Assembly: GCA_011772425.1 (NCBI GenBank)
Contig: WVZO01000394.1
Coordinates: forward strand, 1-46,570
DNA length: 46,570 nt
Reading direction: 5' to 3'
Origin: Candidatus Aminicenantota bacterium
Lineage (GTDB): Bacteria > Acidobacteriota > Aminicenantia > UBA2199
The notes under the pieces are model-generated. The model ran no database searches and was not told where the DNA came from. It worked only from the letters and a program-made list of their open reading frames with translations. The position numbers were made by a program, and so were the translations under genes. Below are positions 1 through 5,978 of the stretch, in pieces. Every line of letters begins with the position of its first letter. Within the stretch, counting starts at the first letter, position 1.

Positions 1-107
1 CAAAGACCAATGTAAAGAAAACAATACTCCATTTTTCTTTAAACAATGGGGAGGAACTCGAAAAAAGAAAAATGGACGTATATTGGATGGAAAAATATGG
101 GATGAAC

Positions 108-236
108 TCCCTTTAAAAAGTGAGGAAGTGTCCTTCGGACATGTTTATTAACGCCTTCAGTGAAAAGAAAAAGAGTTTCACCCAGGCCCCGGAATTTCCC
201 GCCGCAGGCGTCTAAAATATGCCCGAAGGGCACCGC
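108..236 (-). repeat. Dispersed repeat family A, copy 1
   Basis: Read on the minus strand, this stretch closely matches 43281-43400 on the plus strand, so the two copies are inverted relative to each other and about 43 kb apart. Both contain a GCCC-TTCG-GGC tetraloop hairpin, then a GCC-TGC-GGC hairpin, and about 80 bp further on a GTCC-RAA-GGAC hairpin whose loop differs between copies while the stem is kept. Both also keep a short open frame beginning MPFG(H/Q)ILDACGGKFRGL, which then diverges. I read it as an intergenic structured repeat, not a gene. The first 300 bases of the window hold nothing else I can support. Confidence 0.7.
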
Positions 237-297
237 TGTCAGGGAAAAATAACCTCATGTAACACAATTGTAAGCCCATGTAACGGAAACGTAAGGC

Positions 298-525
298 GTG
301 TTTCAACAAAAATATCCGATTGTTCCGGCAAAAAATGGAGATGTTCCAATAAAAAATGCAATTGTTCCGGCAAAAAATGGAGATGTTCTTACTAAAAATG
401 CAATTGTCCCGGCCAAAAATGGAGTTGTTCCGACAAAAACCCCGATTGTTCCGGCAAAAGTTAAAGATGTACCGGTAAAAGCTCCGATTGTACGAGCAAA
501 AGTTGATGCTGAATTTCTTGACTGA
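298..525 (+). CDS. Possible small repeat protein (7-residue periodicity)
   Basis: An open frame of 75 codons starting with GTG, with only a weak upstream purine stretch (GTAAGG). After about eight residues the product is a run of heptads alternating the patterns IVPAKNG and DVPxKNx. Differences between repeat units fall mostly at third codon positions, which suggests translation. However, the opposite strand is also open over the same region (303-542, GTG start overlapping the vapC stop as GTGA) and its wobble positions coincide, so the bias does not tell which strand is read. No known family is recognised; this may be a non-coding repeat. Confidence 0.3.
   Translation: MFQQKYPIVPAKNGDVPIKNAIVPAKNGDVLTKNAIVPAKNGVVPTKTPIVPAKVKDVPVKAPIVRAKVDAEFLD
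318..512. repeat. 21/42-bp tandem repeat
   Basis: About nine consecutive 21-bp half-units form roughly four and a half 42-bp units. Each 21-mer begins with a variant of (A/G)ATTGTTCCGGCAAAA or GATGTTCCAATAAAA. Just upstream (about 253-297) two related 22-bp units with a CATGTAAC core are visible. The array keeps both strands open in frame. It lies downstream of vapC, pointing at it from the other strand. Confidence 0.85.
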
Positions 526-538
526 GCCTTTTTGCCTT

Positions 539-949
539 TCACAAATTTACGATAATATCGTACTGAAACCCAATCCTCTGCCCCATCGCCTCAAAATGCT
601 TGTCTTTTGCGAAAATGATTAGATTATTTAATTTGGCATGGGTGGCTATCATAATATCAGTCATGGGTAAGTTTATACCCGAACTCCTTAGTTGACTTGC
701 TATTCTTGAACTTTGAATAAAAAATCCCTGGTCCATTTCCAGGTATTTAAGCCCTGAAAAACTATCGATGATAAACTCAGTTTGTTTTTTGCTTCTAGCA
801 CCGGTTAATAATTCATGGATAATGATTCCATTGTAATAAATCCTGTTATTGGAAATCATTTCCATGATTCGATTTTTAATTGCTTCAGATTTTCCACGAA
901 AAAAATCCACCCATACGGACGTGTCTATAAGATAATCGAAATTACTCAT
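539..949 (-). CDS. vapC: VapC-type PIN-domain ribonuclease toxin
   Basis: A 136-residue PIN-domain protein. The N-terminus carries the LIDTSVWVDFF motif with the first acidic residue at D9; E46 lies in HELLTGA; the C-terminal half has LPMTDIMIATHA and IIFAKDKHFEAM, which supply the remaining acidic residues of the Mg-dependent active site. Length and motif order are typical of VapC toxins, which cleave tRNA or rRNA. It overlaps the 3' end of the antitoxin gene by 8 bp (942-949), the usual translational coupling in vapBC operons. Its stop codon TGA overlaps a GTG that could start the minus-strand frame of the tandem repeat at 303-542. The target RNA cannot be told from sequence. Confidence 0.93.
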   Translation of the reverse strand: MSNFDYLIDTSVWVDFFRGKSEAIKNRIMEMISNNRIYYNGIIIHELLTGARSKKQTEFIIDSFSGLKYLEMDQGFFIQSSRIASQLRSSGINLPMTDIMIATHAKLNNLIIFAKDKHFEAMGQRIGFQYDIIVNL

Positions 950-1163
950 ATAACTCCTTCATTTCTTGTAATTCCCTGTTTCTTAACTCCCTGACATCCA
1001 GGTCCAAGTCTATCTTACCATATGCATTCATAAGGTTTTGTCTGCGAATCTTACCCAGGTATTCGGATAGTGCATTATTGATGATTTCAGTCTTGTTGGT
1101 GCTCCCGGTATGCTTGCAAATGGCCTGTATTAACGAATCGTCGATGTTTAATGTTGTTCTCAT
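942..1163 (-). CDS. vapB: VapB-type ribbon-helix-helix antitoxin
   Basis: A 73-residue protein beginning MRTTLNIDDSLIQAI, the ribbon-helix-helix DNA-binding fold of the VapB (former DUF2191) antitoxins; the charged C-terminus (RNRELQEMKELYE) is the likely VapC-binding tail. The frame stays open 10 codons further upstream, but the start at 1163 is chosen because AGGAGG lies five bases before that ATG. It is the first gene of the operon and overlaps vapC. Autoregulation by the VapBC complex is expected for the family; the upstream region 1194-1230 is AT-rich, and I did not find a clear operator. Confidence 0.92.
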   Translation of the reverse strand: MRTTLNIDDSLIQAICKHTGSTNKTEIINNALSEYLGKIRRQNLMNAYGKIDLDLDVRELRNRELQEMKELYE

Positions 1164-1231
1164 CTGTACCTCCTGTGCATATAATAATGTCATCTCAATA
1201 ATCTGTCAAGTACTGTGAGAGAATATTTTTA

Positions 1232-1300
1232 ATTTTTCTTTTTCTGCCTCCGGCGGCCAGGGGCTCTTTTTAGTAAAAACCGCCCCTGGACCCCGCAAAA
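1232..1300. repeat. Dispersed hairpin repeat family B, copy 1
   Basis: The core is a perfect 8-bp stem, CCAGGGGC at 1257-1264 and GCCCCTGG at 1282-1289, extended inside by TTTTT/AAAAA pairing, and preceded by a GCCTCCGGCGG stretch. The second copy lies at 44441-44508 in the same orientation, with stem and flanks conserved and loop changed. It sits between the divergent vapBC operon and the XRE gene and could act as a bidirectional terminator or a mobile palindromic repeat. Confidence 0.75.
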
Positions 1301-1408
1301 ATCGAAGGTGCCAGGTACTTTATTCTTGCAATAGCTAAAGGTAAAGGTAAGAAATTATGGTATAATCATTAAAAAACAGACTGGAATAGGTAAAAGCAGG
1401 ACGAATAA

Positions 1409-1858
1409 TTGAAACGAGAAATTAAAGATGATCAGTTCGGCAGCCGGTTAAAAGCCATCAGGAAGAGACTGAAAATGCTTCAGGCTGATTTTTGTGAGAA
1501 ACTGAACATCTCGGTGACCAATCTATCGGAGATCGAAAATAATAAAACCAGACCCGGTTATGATTTTTTCTACAAAATAGTAAAAGAGTTTGATGTAAAC
1601 CTGAACTATCTTGTGTTTGGCGAAGGTACGATGTTCAGGAAAATCGGAAAGGAAGAAGGTAAGGGAAAGGTATTGGGATTAGATATTAGCCGATTGGGTT
1701 ATCCGGTAAACAATGAGGCTGTCGAGGAGTTTTTATATTATTTTTTCAATTCCAGGTTTGTTCATTATCGTTTTATGTCTGAACTGGTCCGGGTATCGAG
1801 TGAGAATAAGAATATCATCGATGATGAGATCGAAAAAAAGAAAGCAATTAAGAAGTAA
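1409..1858 (+). CDS. XRE-family transcriptional regulator
   Basis: A 149-residue protein with an N-terminal helix-turn-helix of the Cro/CI (XRE) type at about residues 8-65: FGSRLKAIRKRLKMLQADFC, then LNISVTNLSEIENNKTRPG (recognition helix region), then the conserved LNYLVFGEGTMF. The C-terminal part (EEFLYYFFNSRFVHYRFMSE) is helical and resembles the end of the protein at 27251-27712. It starts with TTG (1409) after a weak AGCAGGA site. A TATAAT box at 1361-1366 lies upstream without a good -35. It is convergent with lanC, and no obvious target is adjacent. A second regulator with the same layout is at 26467. Confidence 0.85.
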   Translation: MKREIKDDQFGSRLKAIRKRLKMLQADFCEKLNISVTNLSEIENNKTRPGYDFFYKIVKEFDVNLNYLVFGEGTMFRKIGKEEGKGKVLGLDISRLGYPVNNEAVEEFLYYFFNSRFVHYRFMSELVRVSSENKNIIDDEIEKKKAIKK

Positions 1859-1985
1859 TTTGGTGCCAGGAAAATTTTTTATTTATCGATTGATAACGGG
1901 TCATACATAGGATTTTATTGCCTGGCGACTTTCTCTTGTACCAGGATGAGGAAATCCACAAATATTGCACTGCAAGATCAGACCC

Positions 1986-2018
1986 CGTTATCAGTTATCC
2001 TGTTATCCGTTATCAGGG
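1986..2018. repeat. GTTATCN short tandem repeat at the lanC 3' end
   Basis: Four near-copies of GTTATC(A/C) follow each other with a 7-8 bp period and run across the lanC stop codon (2003-2005). This is one of several 7-bp arrays in the window that abut stop codons. Confidence 0.7.
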
Positions 2019-3352
2019 GTTACGCTTTCGGGGGCTGAGATCAGCATGACCCGGTCCCATTTGGGCTCGATATCTGTTACCGCGCCCAGCAAGGCTAAAC
2101 CGATACCCGCTGCTCCCTGGATAAAACCGGGGTCATATTGTTCCGCCAGCTCTCCGTCTTCGTTCATGCTGTACTTGCTGAAACCGGCGATACCGGTTCC
2201 CGGTTTTCGTATATTGATTGTATGATGAAACCATTTGCGTGCTTCTTCTTTAAAACGTTCGATCCGGATGGTTTGATATATCCGGTTGAAAAGATGTGCC
2301 AGGCCCGCGGTTCCGTGACACAACGTGGCATCGGGGTAGGTTGTCTTTTGCAGTAACTCATTAAGGTAATCGATGGAGGCATGGGCGGCTTCAATGGCTT
2401 TAGCTGTCCAGGAAGACTCACCGGTACAGCGTGCGGCGGAAAGCAGGGCTGCCGCTAAGCCTAAATCTCCATGGCACCAGCCAAAGGTACCGGATGATTT
2501 TGGTTTGTTATCAGGTGGCAGCAGGAGCAACGGGAAGAGTAAACCGAGATCGCTTCCCTGCTGCTGGGCCAGCAGCCAGGACACCGCACCATCAAGAAGC
2601 TTTCCGGTGACATCCGGCAAAATACCCAGGGCGTGAACACGGGAAAGAAAGGAAATCACTCCCGCAGTGCCGTGAGCGATACCCAACGCATAAAAGCCGT
2701 TGGGATATACCAGCCGCGATCGTTGCGGCAGTGTCTCTGTGGGAGTGAACCAGGTGACTCCCTTTTCGTTATGAGTCGCTAACCGGTCCAGTTGATTGAT
2801 CAATATTTCCAGGAGTGTTTTTGCACCGGGCTGCGGGTATCGCTCCAGTGCATAAACCCCCAATCCCACGCATCCCTCCCATAGATCGAATTTCTCCGGT
2901 TTGGACCAGTGGTCCAGCAGTAACCGGTCGATTTCTATATTGGGATCGGTCTCCGGATCATAGGATTCGTCTTCGTAAAGAAAACCCTGTAGGTGCTGCA
3001 CGACCCAGGCAATACCGCTTAAACCGCGGTATAAACCACCTTCCATCGGTACTGTTTCAAGAGCATCGCAGGCATGGGATATAAACCGGTCTGCTTCGTC
3101 GGCAAACAGGGGGCTGGCAGCGGGAACCCGGGAAAGATACGCATAAAAAAGGGCAATGCCGGAGGAACCATGGGCCAATGATGCACCGCGGGCGATACGA
3201 TACGGTTCTACTGCAACTTTCTCCCGGGGAATCCAGGCTGCAGGAGGATGATGAAGCGCTTTTGCGATCTCATCGACAACTTCAAAAACTTCTTCAGCCT
3301 CTGAACCTTCTAAAATCGGATGCCACTTGTTATCTATACTTTTCTTCTCCAT
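2003..3352 (-). CDS. lanC: LanC-like lanthionine synthetase (cyclase)
   Basis: A 449-residue stand-alone LanC-like protein. Seven Gly-rich repeats of the alpha/alpha toroid are visible (for example HGSSGIALFYAYL, GGLYRGLSGIAW, LWEGCVGLGVYAL, GIAHGTAGVISFL, GFIQGAAGIGLALLG). The zinc ligands are present as C293 in GWCHGD and C345-H346 in LCHGTAG, matching the Cys/Cys-His arrangement of NisC, so an active cyclase that adds Cys thiols to dehydro-amino acids is likely. The start lacks a good Shine-Dalgarno site; GGGG lies about 10 bases upstream. It follows the precursor gene (3483-3722) on the same strand after a large hairpin. No LanB, LanM, LanT or protease gene is nearby, so dehydration would need an enzyme encoded elsewhere. 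Confidence 0.9.
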   Translation of the reverse strand: MEKKSIDNKWHPILEGSEAEEVFEVVDEIAKALHHPPAAWIPREKVAVEPYRIARGASLAHGSSGIALFYAYLSRVPAASPLFADEADRFISHACDALETVPMEGGLYRGLSGIAWVVQHLQGFLYEDESYDPETDPNIEIDRLLLDHWSKPEKFDLWEGCVGLGVYALERYPQPGAKTLLEILINQLDRLATHNEKGVTWFTPTETLPQRSRLVYPNGFYALGIAHGTAGVISFLSRVHALGILPDVTGKLLDGAVSWLLAQQQGSDLGLLFPLLLLPPDNKPKSSGTFGWCHGDLGLAAALLSAARCTGESSWTAKAIEAAHASIDYLNELLQKTTYPDATLCHGTAGLAHLFNRIYQTIRIERFKEEARKWFHHTINIRKPGTGIAGFSKYSMNEDGELAEQYDPGFIQGAAGIGLALLGAVTDIEPKWDRVMLISAPESVTPDNG

Positions 3353-3370
3353 CTTAATTCATAATCCCCA

Positions 3371-3405
3371 ATTCATCATTCATCATTCATCATTCATAAT
3401 TCATA
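3371..3405. repeat. CATCATT heptamer array upstream of lanC
   Basis: About five units of a 7-bp repeat (CATTCAT phase) occupy the lanA-lanC spacer directly before the lanC start. A shorter array of the same unit is at 5001-5025. Confidence 0.8.
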
Positions 3406-3417
3406 GCTTGTCCCAGA

Positions 3418-3466
3418 TTGGACCTCAATCCTCCACAGCCTTTCGGCCATGGAGGTTCGAGGCCAA
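3418..3466 (-). promoter_or_regulatory. Long hairpin between lanA and lanC
   Basis: On the transcribed minus strand TTGGCCTC, CCTCCA and GCC pair with GGC, TGGAGG and GAGG-T-CCAA around a GAAA tetraloop, giving a stem of roughly 20 pairs with small bulges. No U-run follows, so it is not a standard intrinsic terminator. In bacteriocin operons such a stem after the precursor gene commonly gives partial read-through or protects the precursor mRNA; that role is inferred here. Confidence 0.7.
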
Positions 3467-3482
3467 TACTACAACTACAGGA

Positions 3483-3722
3483 TCAATAGGTTCGGGGCCA
3501 CATACATATGCATGGCCATTTAAATTCTGTACAAGGGTTACAATGTGTTAAGCATGTACATACGGTATCGAAAGTACAATCCAGGGTACATTCATAGGTA
3601 CATGGATAATTGATTGTTTCAGTTTCACCGGCGAGCACTTTCTTGGTGCTTTCCAAACCCAACCTGGCAATGGTTTCTTTGGTTAGTGTAAGCTTACGCC
3701 CAAACTTTTTTTGTTTTTTCAG
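3483..3722 (-). CDS. lanA: Class I-type lanthipeptide precursor, CTG start
   Basis: A 79-residue frame not starting with ATG, GTG or TTG. AAGGAGG lies four bases before CTG, followed by KKQKKFGRKLTLTKETIARL. That LTLxKETIxxL leader is the signature of Bacteroidota-type class I lanthipeptide precursors (pinensin-like), whose genes normally begin M-K-K-(K). After a leader of about 36 residues ending near AGETETIN comes a core with nine cysteines, several in Cys-Thr pairs (PCTYECTLDCTFDTVCTC), and many threonines for dehydration. An extended -10 (TGGTATAAT) at 3788-3796 gives an untranslated leader of about 60 bases. It lies directly upstream of lanC on the same strand. Either CTG is a genuine start that limits translation, or the gene has lost its ATG. 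The precursor identity is well supported; activity is unknown. Confidence 0.85.
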   Translation of the reverse strand: MKKQKKFGRKLTLTKETIARLGLESTKKVLAGETETINYPCTYECTLDCTFDTVCTCLTHCNPCTEFKWPCICMWPRTY

Positions 3723-3787
3723 GTTTCCTCCTTGTTATATAAGAATTTTGGTTTTTGTTGGCAATAAAAGAAAAATATTGACGCCCT

Positions 3788-3796
3788 ATTATACCA
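3788..3796 (-). promoter_or_regulatory. Extended -10 promoter for lanA-lanC
   Basis: On the minus strand TGG precedes TATAAT (positions 3793-3788), an extended -10 element. No good -35 is found at 17 bp. Transcription would start near 3781 and read lanA and then lanC. Confidence 0.5.
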
Positions 3797-3847
3797 TCCC
3801 AGATTAATGTCCATAGTATATTAATTTACTGGTTTGATAACAAAAAG

Positions 3848-4924
3848 TCAAGTTTTTTTTCTTACCAACCGAATTCTTACGATCTCATTACTGGAAAACA
3901 GCCGCATGGGAACTTCCATGACACAGGTGCCGCAAGAGGTATAAATATACGAACCTTCCTCAACATACAAACCATAGGGATGCTTGTAGAGCAGGCGAAC
4001 AAACAGATCGCCAGGAGGAATTTGCCCCGCATGCGTGTGGCCGGAGAGTTGAAGATCAATCCCATAGGTTTTGGCTGCCTCGAAATATTCCGGCCGGTGA
4101 GAGAGCAGCACCACGGGCTGCGAAGGATTAATAGGTTCGAGGGCTTTGGAGAGGTTTGACCCTGGCAAATCATAATCTCTTCCTTTGCGGTCACAGATAC
4201 CCGCCACCTGGATGCACCCGGCCACGGTGACGGCTTGATTTTTCAGAAGAGTTATACCTGACTCCCGGGCAATCCGGAAAAAATCTTTACCGCCATTGAC
4301 AACATCATGGTTGCCGGTCACAGCCATGATGCCATATTTTGATTTTAGATGTTTTAGTTCTTCAATATAGGGTATCCAGGATTTGATGGTTTTATATCCC
4401 TCGATCAGGTCACCGGTAATCACGATCAGGTCGGGTTTAAGATGATTTACCTTTTCGACGGTATGCCGAAGCCATTTGGGTGTTGCTATGGCACCCAGGT
4501 GAAGGTCGGTGAGCTGGACAATGGTAAAACCGGAAAGCGTTCCCGGCAGTTTGGTATTTGGGATGGTAATTTCCCTAATTGTTGGCAGCCGGGTACCGTT
4601 GAAAATGGAGTAACTCGTGACCAGTATCAGTATCACCAACGCAGCAAATACAATGGTTTGCCTGTGTCTGGCAAACAGGGCTGAAATACCGGTAGAAACG
4701 ATATAGAAGACTAAGGTCATCCCCACCATCCCCAGCCATGTTCCTGTATAACCAAATAGGGCCAGCGGCTCCACCGCTGTCACACCTACAATGATGATCA
4801 CGGAAACCCCACCGCAAAAGAGAAGGAGGAGGGTTATTTTTTGATATTTGTGAAACTTCAAGTCAAGAGTAAAACCTCTATATAGAAGATAAAGCAGGCC
4901 TAACGAAACAATCGCTGCAACCAT
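3848..4924 (-). CDS. Membrane metallophosphoesterase (YkuE-like)
   Basis: A 358-residue protein with four hydrophobic segments in the first about 110 residues, followed by a calcineurin-like metallophosphoesterase domain. All five metal-binding blocks are visible: QLTDLHLG (D140, H142), ITGDLIEG, VTGNHD (about 204-207), LLSHRP and SGHTHAGQ. This order and the N-terminal membrane part match YkuE-type phosphodiesterases, which act on membrane-linked substrates such as lipid pyrophosphates; the real substrate is not known. GAGGTG lies upstream of the ATG. It ends about 125 bp before lanA on the same strand, but the lanA promoter lies between, so joint function is not implied. Confidence 0.9.
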   Translation of the reverse strand: MVAAIVSLGLLYLLYRGFTLDLKFHKYQKITLLLLFCGGVSVIIIVGVTAVEPLALFGYTGTWLGMVGMTLVFYIVSTGISALFARHRQTIVFAALVILILVTSYSIFNGTRLPTIREITIPNTKLPGTLSGFTIVQLTDLHLGAIATPKWLRHTVEKVNHLKPDLIVITGDLIEGYKTIKSWIPYIEELKHLKSKYGIMAVTGNHDVVNGGKDFFRIARESGITLLKNQAVTVAGCIQVAGICDRKGRDYDLPGSNLSKALEPINPSQPVVLLSHRPEYFEAAKTYGIDLQLSGHTHAGQIPPGDLFVRLLYKHPYGLYVEEGSYIYTSCGTCVMEVPMRLFSSNEIVRIRLVRKKT

Positions 4925-5000
4925 TTTTCACCTCATTTCATATTTTAAGCGGCCTTAAAAAACATTATTATATATGAAAAAGATATGGATTTCAAACCTC

Positions 5001-5064
5001 ATTCACAATTCATCATTCATCATTTAGCTTCCTTAGCAAAACGGGTGCCAATGTGCCGGTTTTG
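5001..5064. repeat. CATCATT array and small hairpin in the 4925-5246 gap
   Basis: Positions 5001-5025 repeat the CATCATT heptamer found before lanC. Positions 5037-5064 form an imperfect hairpin (CAAAAC-GG ... CC-GGTTTTG). The rest of the gap is AT-rich leader sequence for the gene at 5247, with AAAGGAGG at 5231-5238. Confidence 0.6.
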
Positions 5065-5246
5065 TATTGAAAAATGCATTTTGAGCTGAAATTTATCCTG
5101 GTGAATGATTTGTTATACTCCGGGCTTAAAATGAACGGATTTTTATAATCATTTTGAACTCTGGTTTATAAACTCCTTTTCTTTTTTATTACATCATATA
5201 GGCAGAATTAAAAAAAGAAAAAATTCTTTAAAAGGAGGAAAATAAA

Positions 5247-5852
5247 ATGACCCAGTCAGAAAGAAAACAAAACAGACGGATGAAGTGGGTTCTTTTTTAT
5301 GTTTTCGTGGCTATCTTCGTGGCCATTGTCACCCTAACGATTATGGTGGTCTTCTTTGGTTTCGGGGACACTACGGAGCAGGAAAGGGATTTTCTTTTTA
5401 AAGTATTCATCGGAGAAGTCGGTATTGCTATGATAACGCTATTTAAAGTGCTCTTTGGCTTGAAAAAGAAACCCGTGGGAGAAGAAACAGCGATACCCAG
5501 CGTTAACGGTAGATACAAATACGAGTTGAACCTCACCGGTAATAAAACCACATACCTGGGAGAATGCCGGGTAAAACAGGATGGGCGCGTATTAACTTTT
5601 AATGGTGAGCGGCAAAAAGAATGCAACGGGCTCAAAAAGAAAAAGGTTTCGGTTCATTGGTATTCCAACTGGGCAGAGTTGTGTGCCGACAATAAGGTAC
5701 GCTTAGACTACGCCATCACATTGAATGGAGGCGTTCGGGGTTATGCCATTTTGGATGTGGGAAGTAAAAACTCGACTAAGGGAATGGTTGGTGAATTTCA
5801 CCTGCTTCATGAACCCTATGTTTACGGTACCGTTAAATTCAAGAGAGCTTAA
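5247..5852 (+). CDS. Membrane-anchored protein of unknown function
   Basis: 201 residues with a strong AAAGGAGG ribosome site. The first 75 residues hold two hydrophobic segments (about 14-36 and 51-68), the second followed by a Lys-rich turn (GLKKKP). The remaining 125 residues look like an all-beta domain with alternating hydrophobic residues (VNGRYKYELNLTG ... YAILDVGSKNSTKG). I recognise no family; the C-terminal domain resembles a lipocalin or beta-barrel ligand fold only in general character. It is the first of a run of plus-strand genes, 126 bp before the secreted transglutaminase-like gene. Confidence 0.8.
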   Translation: MTQSERKQNRRMKWVLFYVFVAIFVAIVTLTIMVVFFGFGDTTEQERDFLFKVFIGEVGIAMITLFKVLFGLKKKPVGEETAIPSVNGRYKYELNLTGNKTTYLGECRVKQDGRVLTFNGERQKECNGLKKKKVSVHWYSNWAELCADNKVRLDYAITLNGGVRGYAILDVGSKNSTKGMVGEFHLLHEPYVYGTVKFKRA

Positions 5853-5978
5853 ACCAGCCGGGCCTAAACCACAAGGACGACTGTTAGGTTAAGGTTAAGG
5901 AGGAAAACTATTCATCTTGATTTTTATGCCACTTAGCTGTAGTATAGATAAGGAGAAAAGAAAAAAAGGTGAATAAGC

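Noticed and set aside
298..525. CRISPR-like array
   Set aside because: Units are contiguous with no spacers and preserve reading frame; no cas gene is present.
3453..3470. tRNA-like GGTTCGAGGCC
   Set aside because: No cloverleaf can be drawn around it; it is part of the lanA-lanC hairpin. No tRNA was found in the window.
3610..3807. Plus-strand open frame opposite lanA
   Set aside because: It is antisense to the precursor, has no ribosome site, and its product has no recognisable feature.
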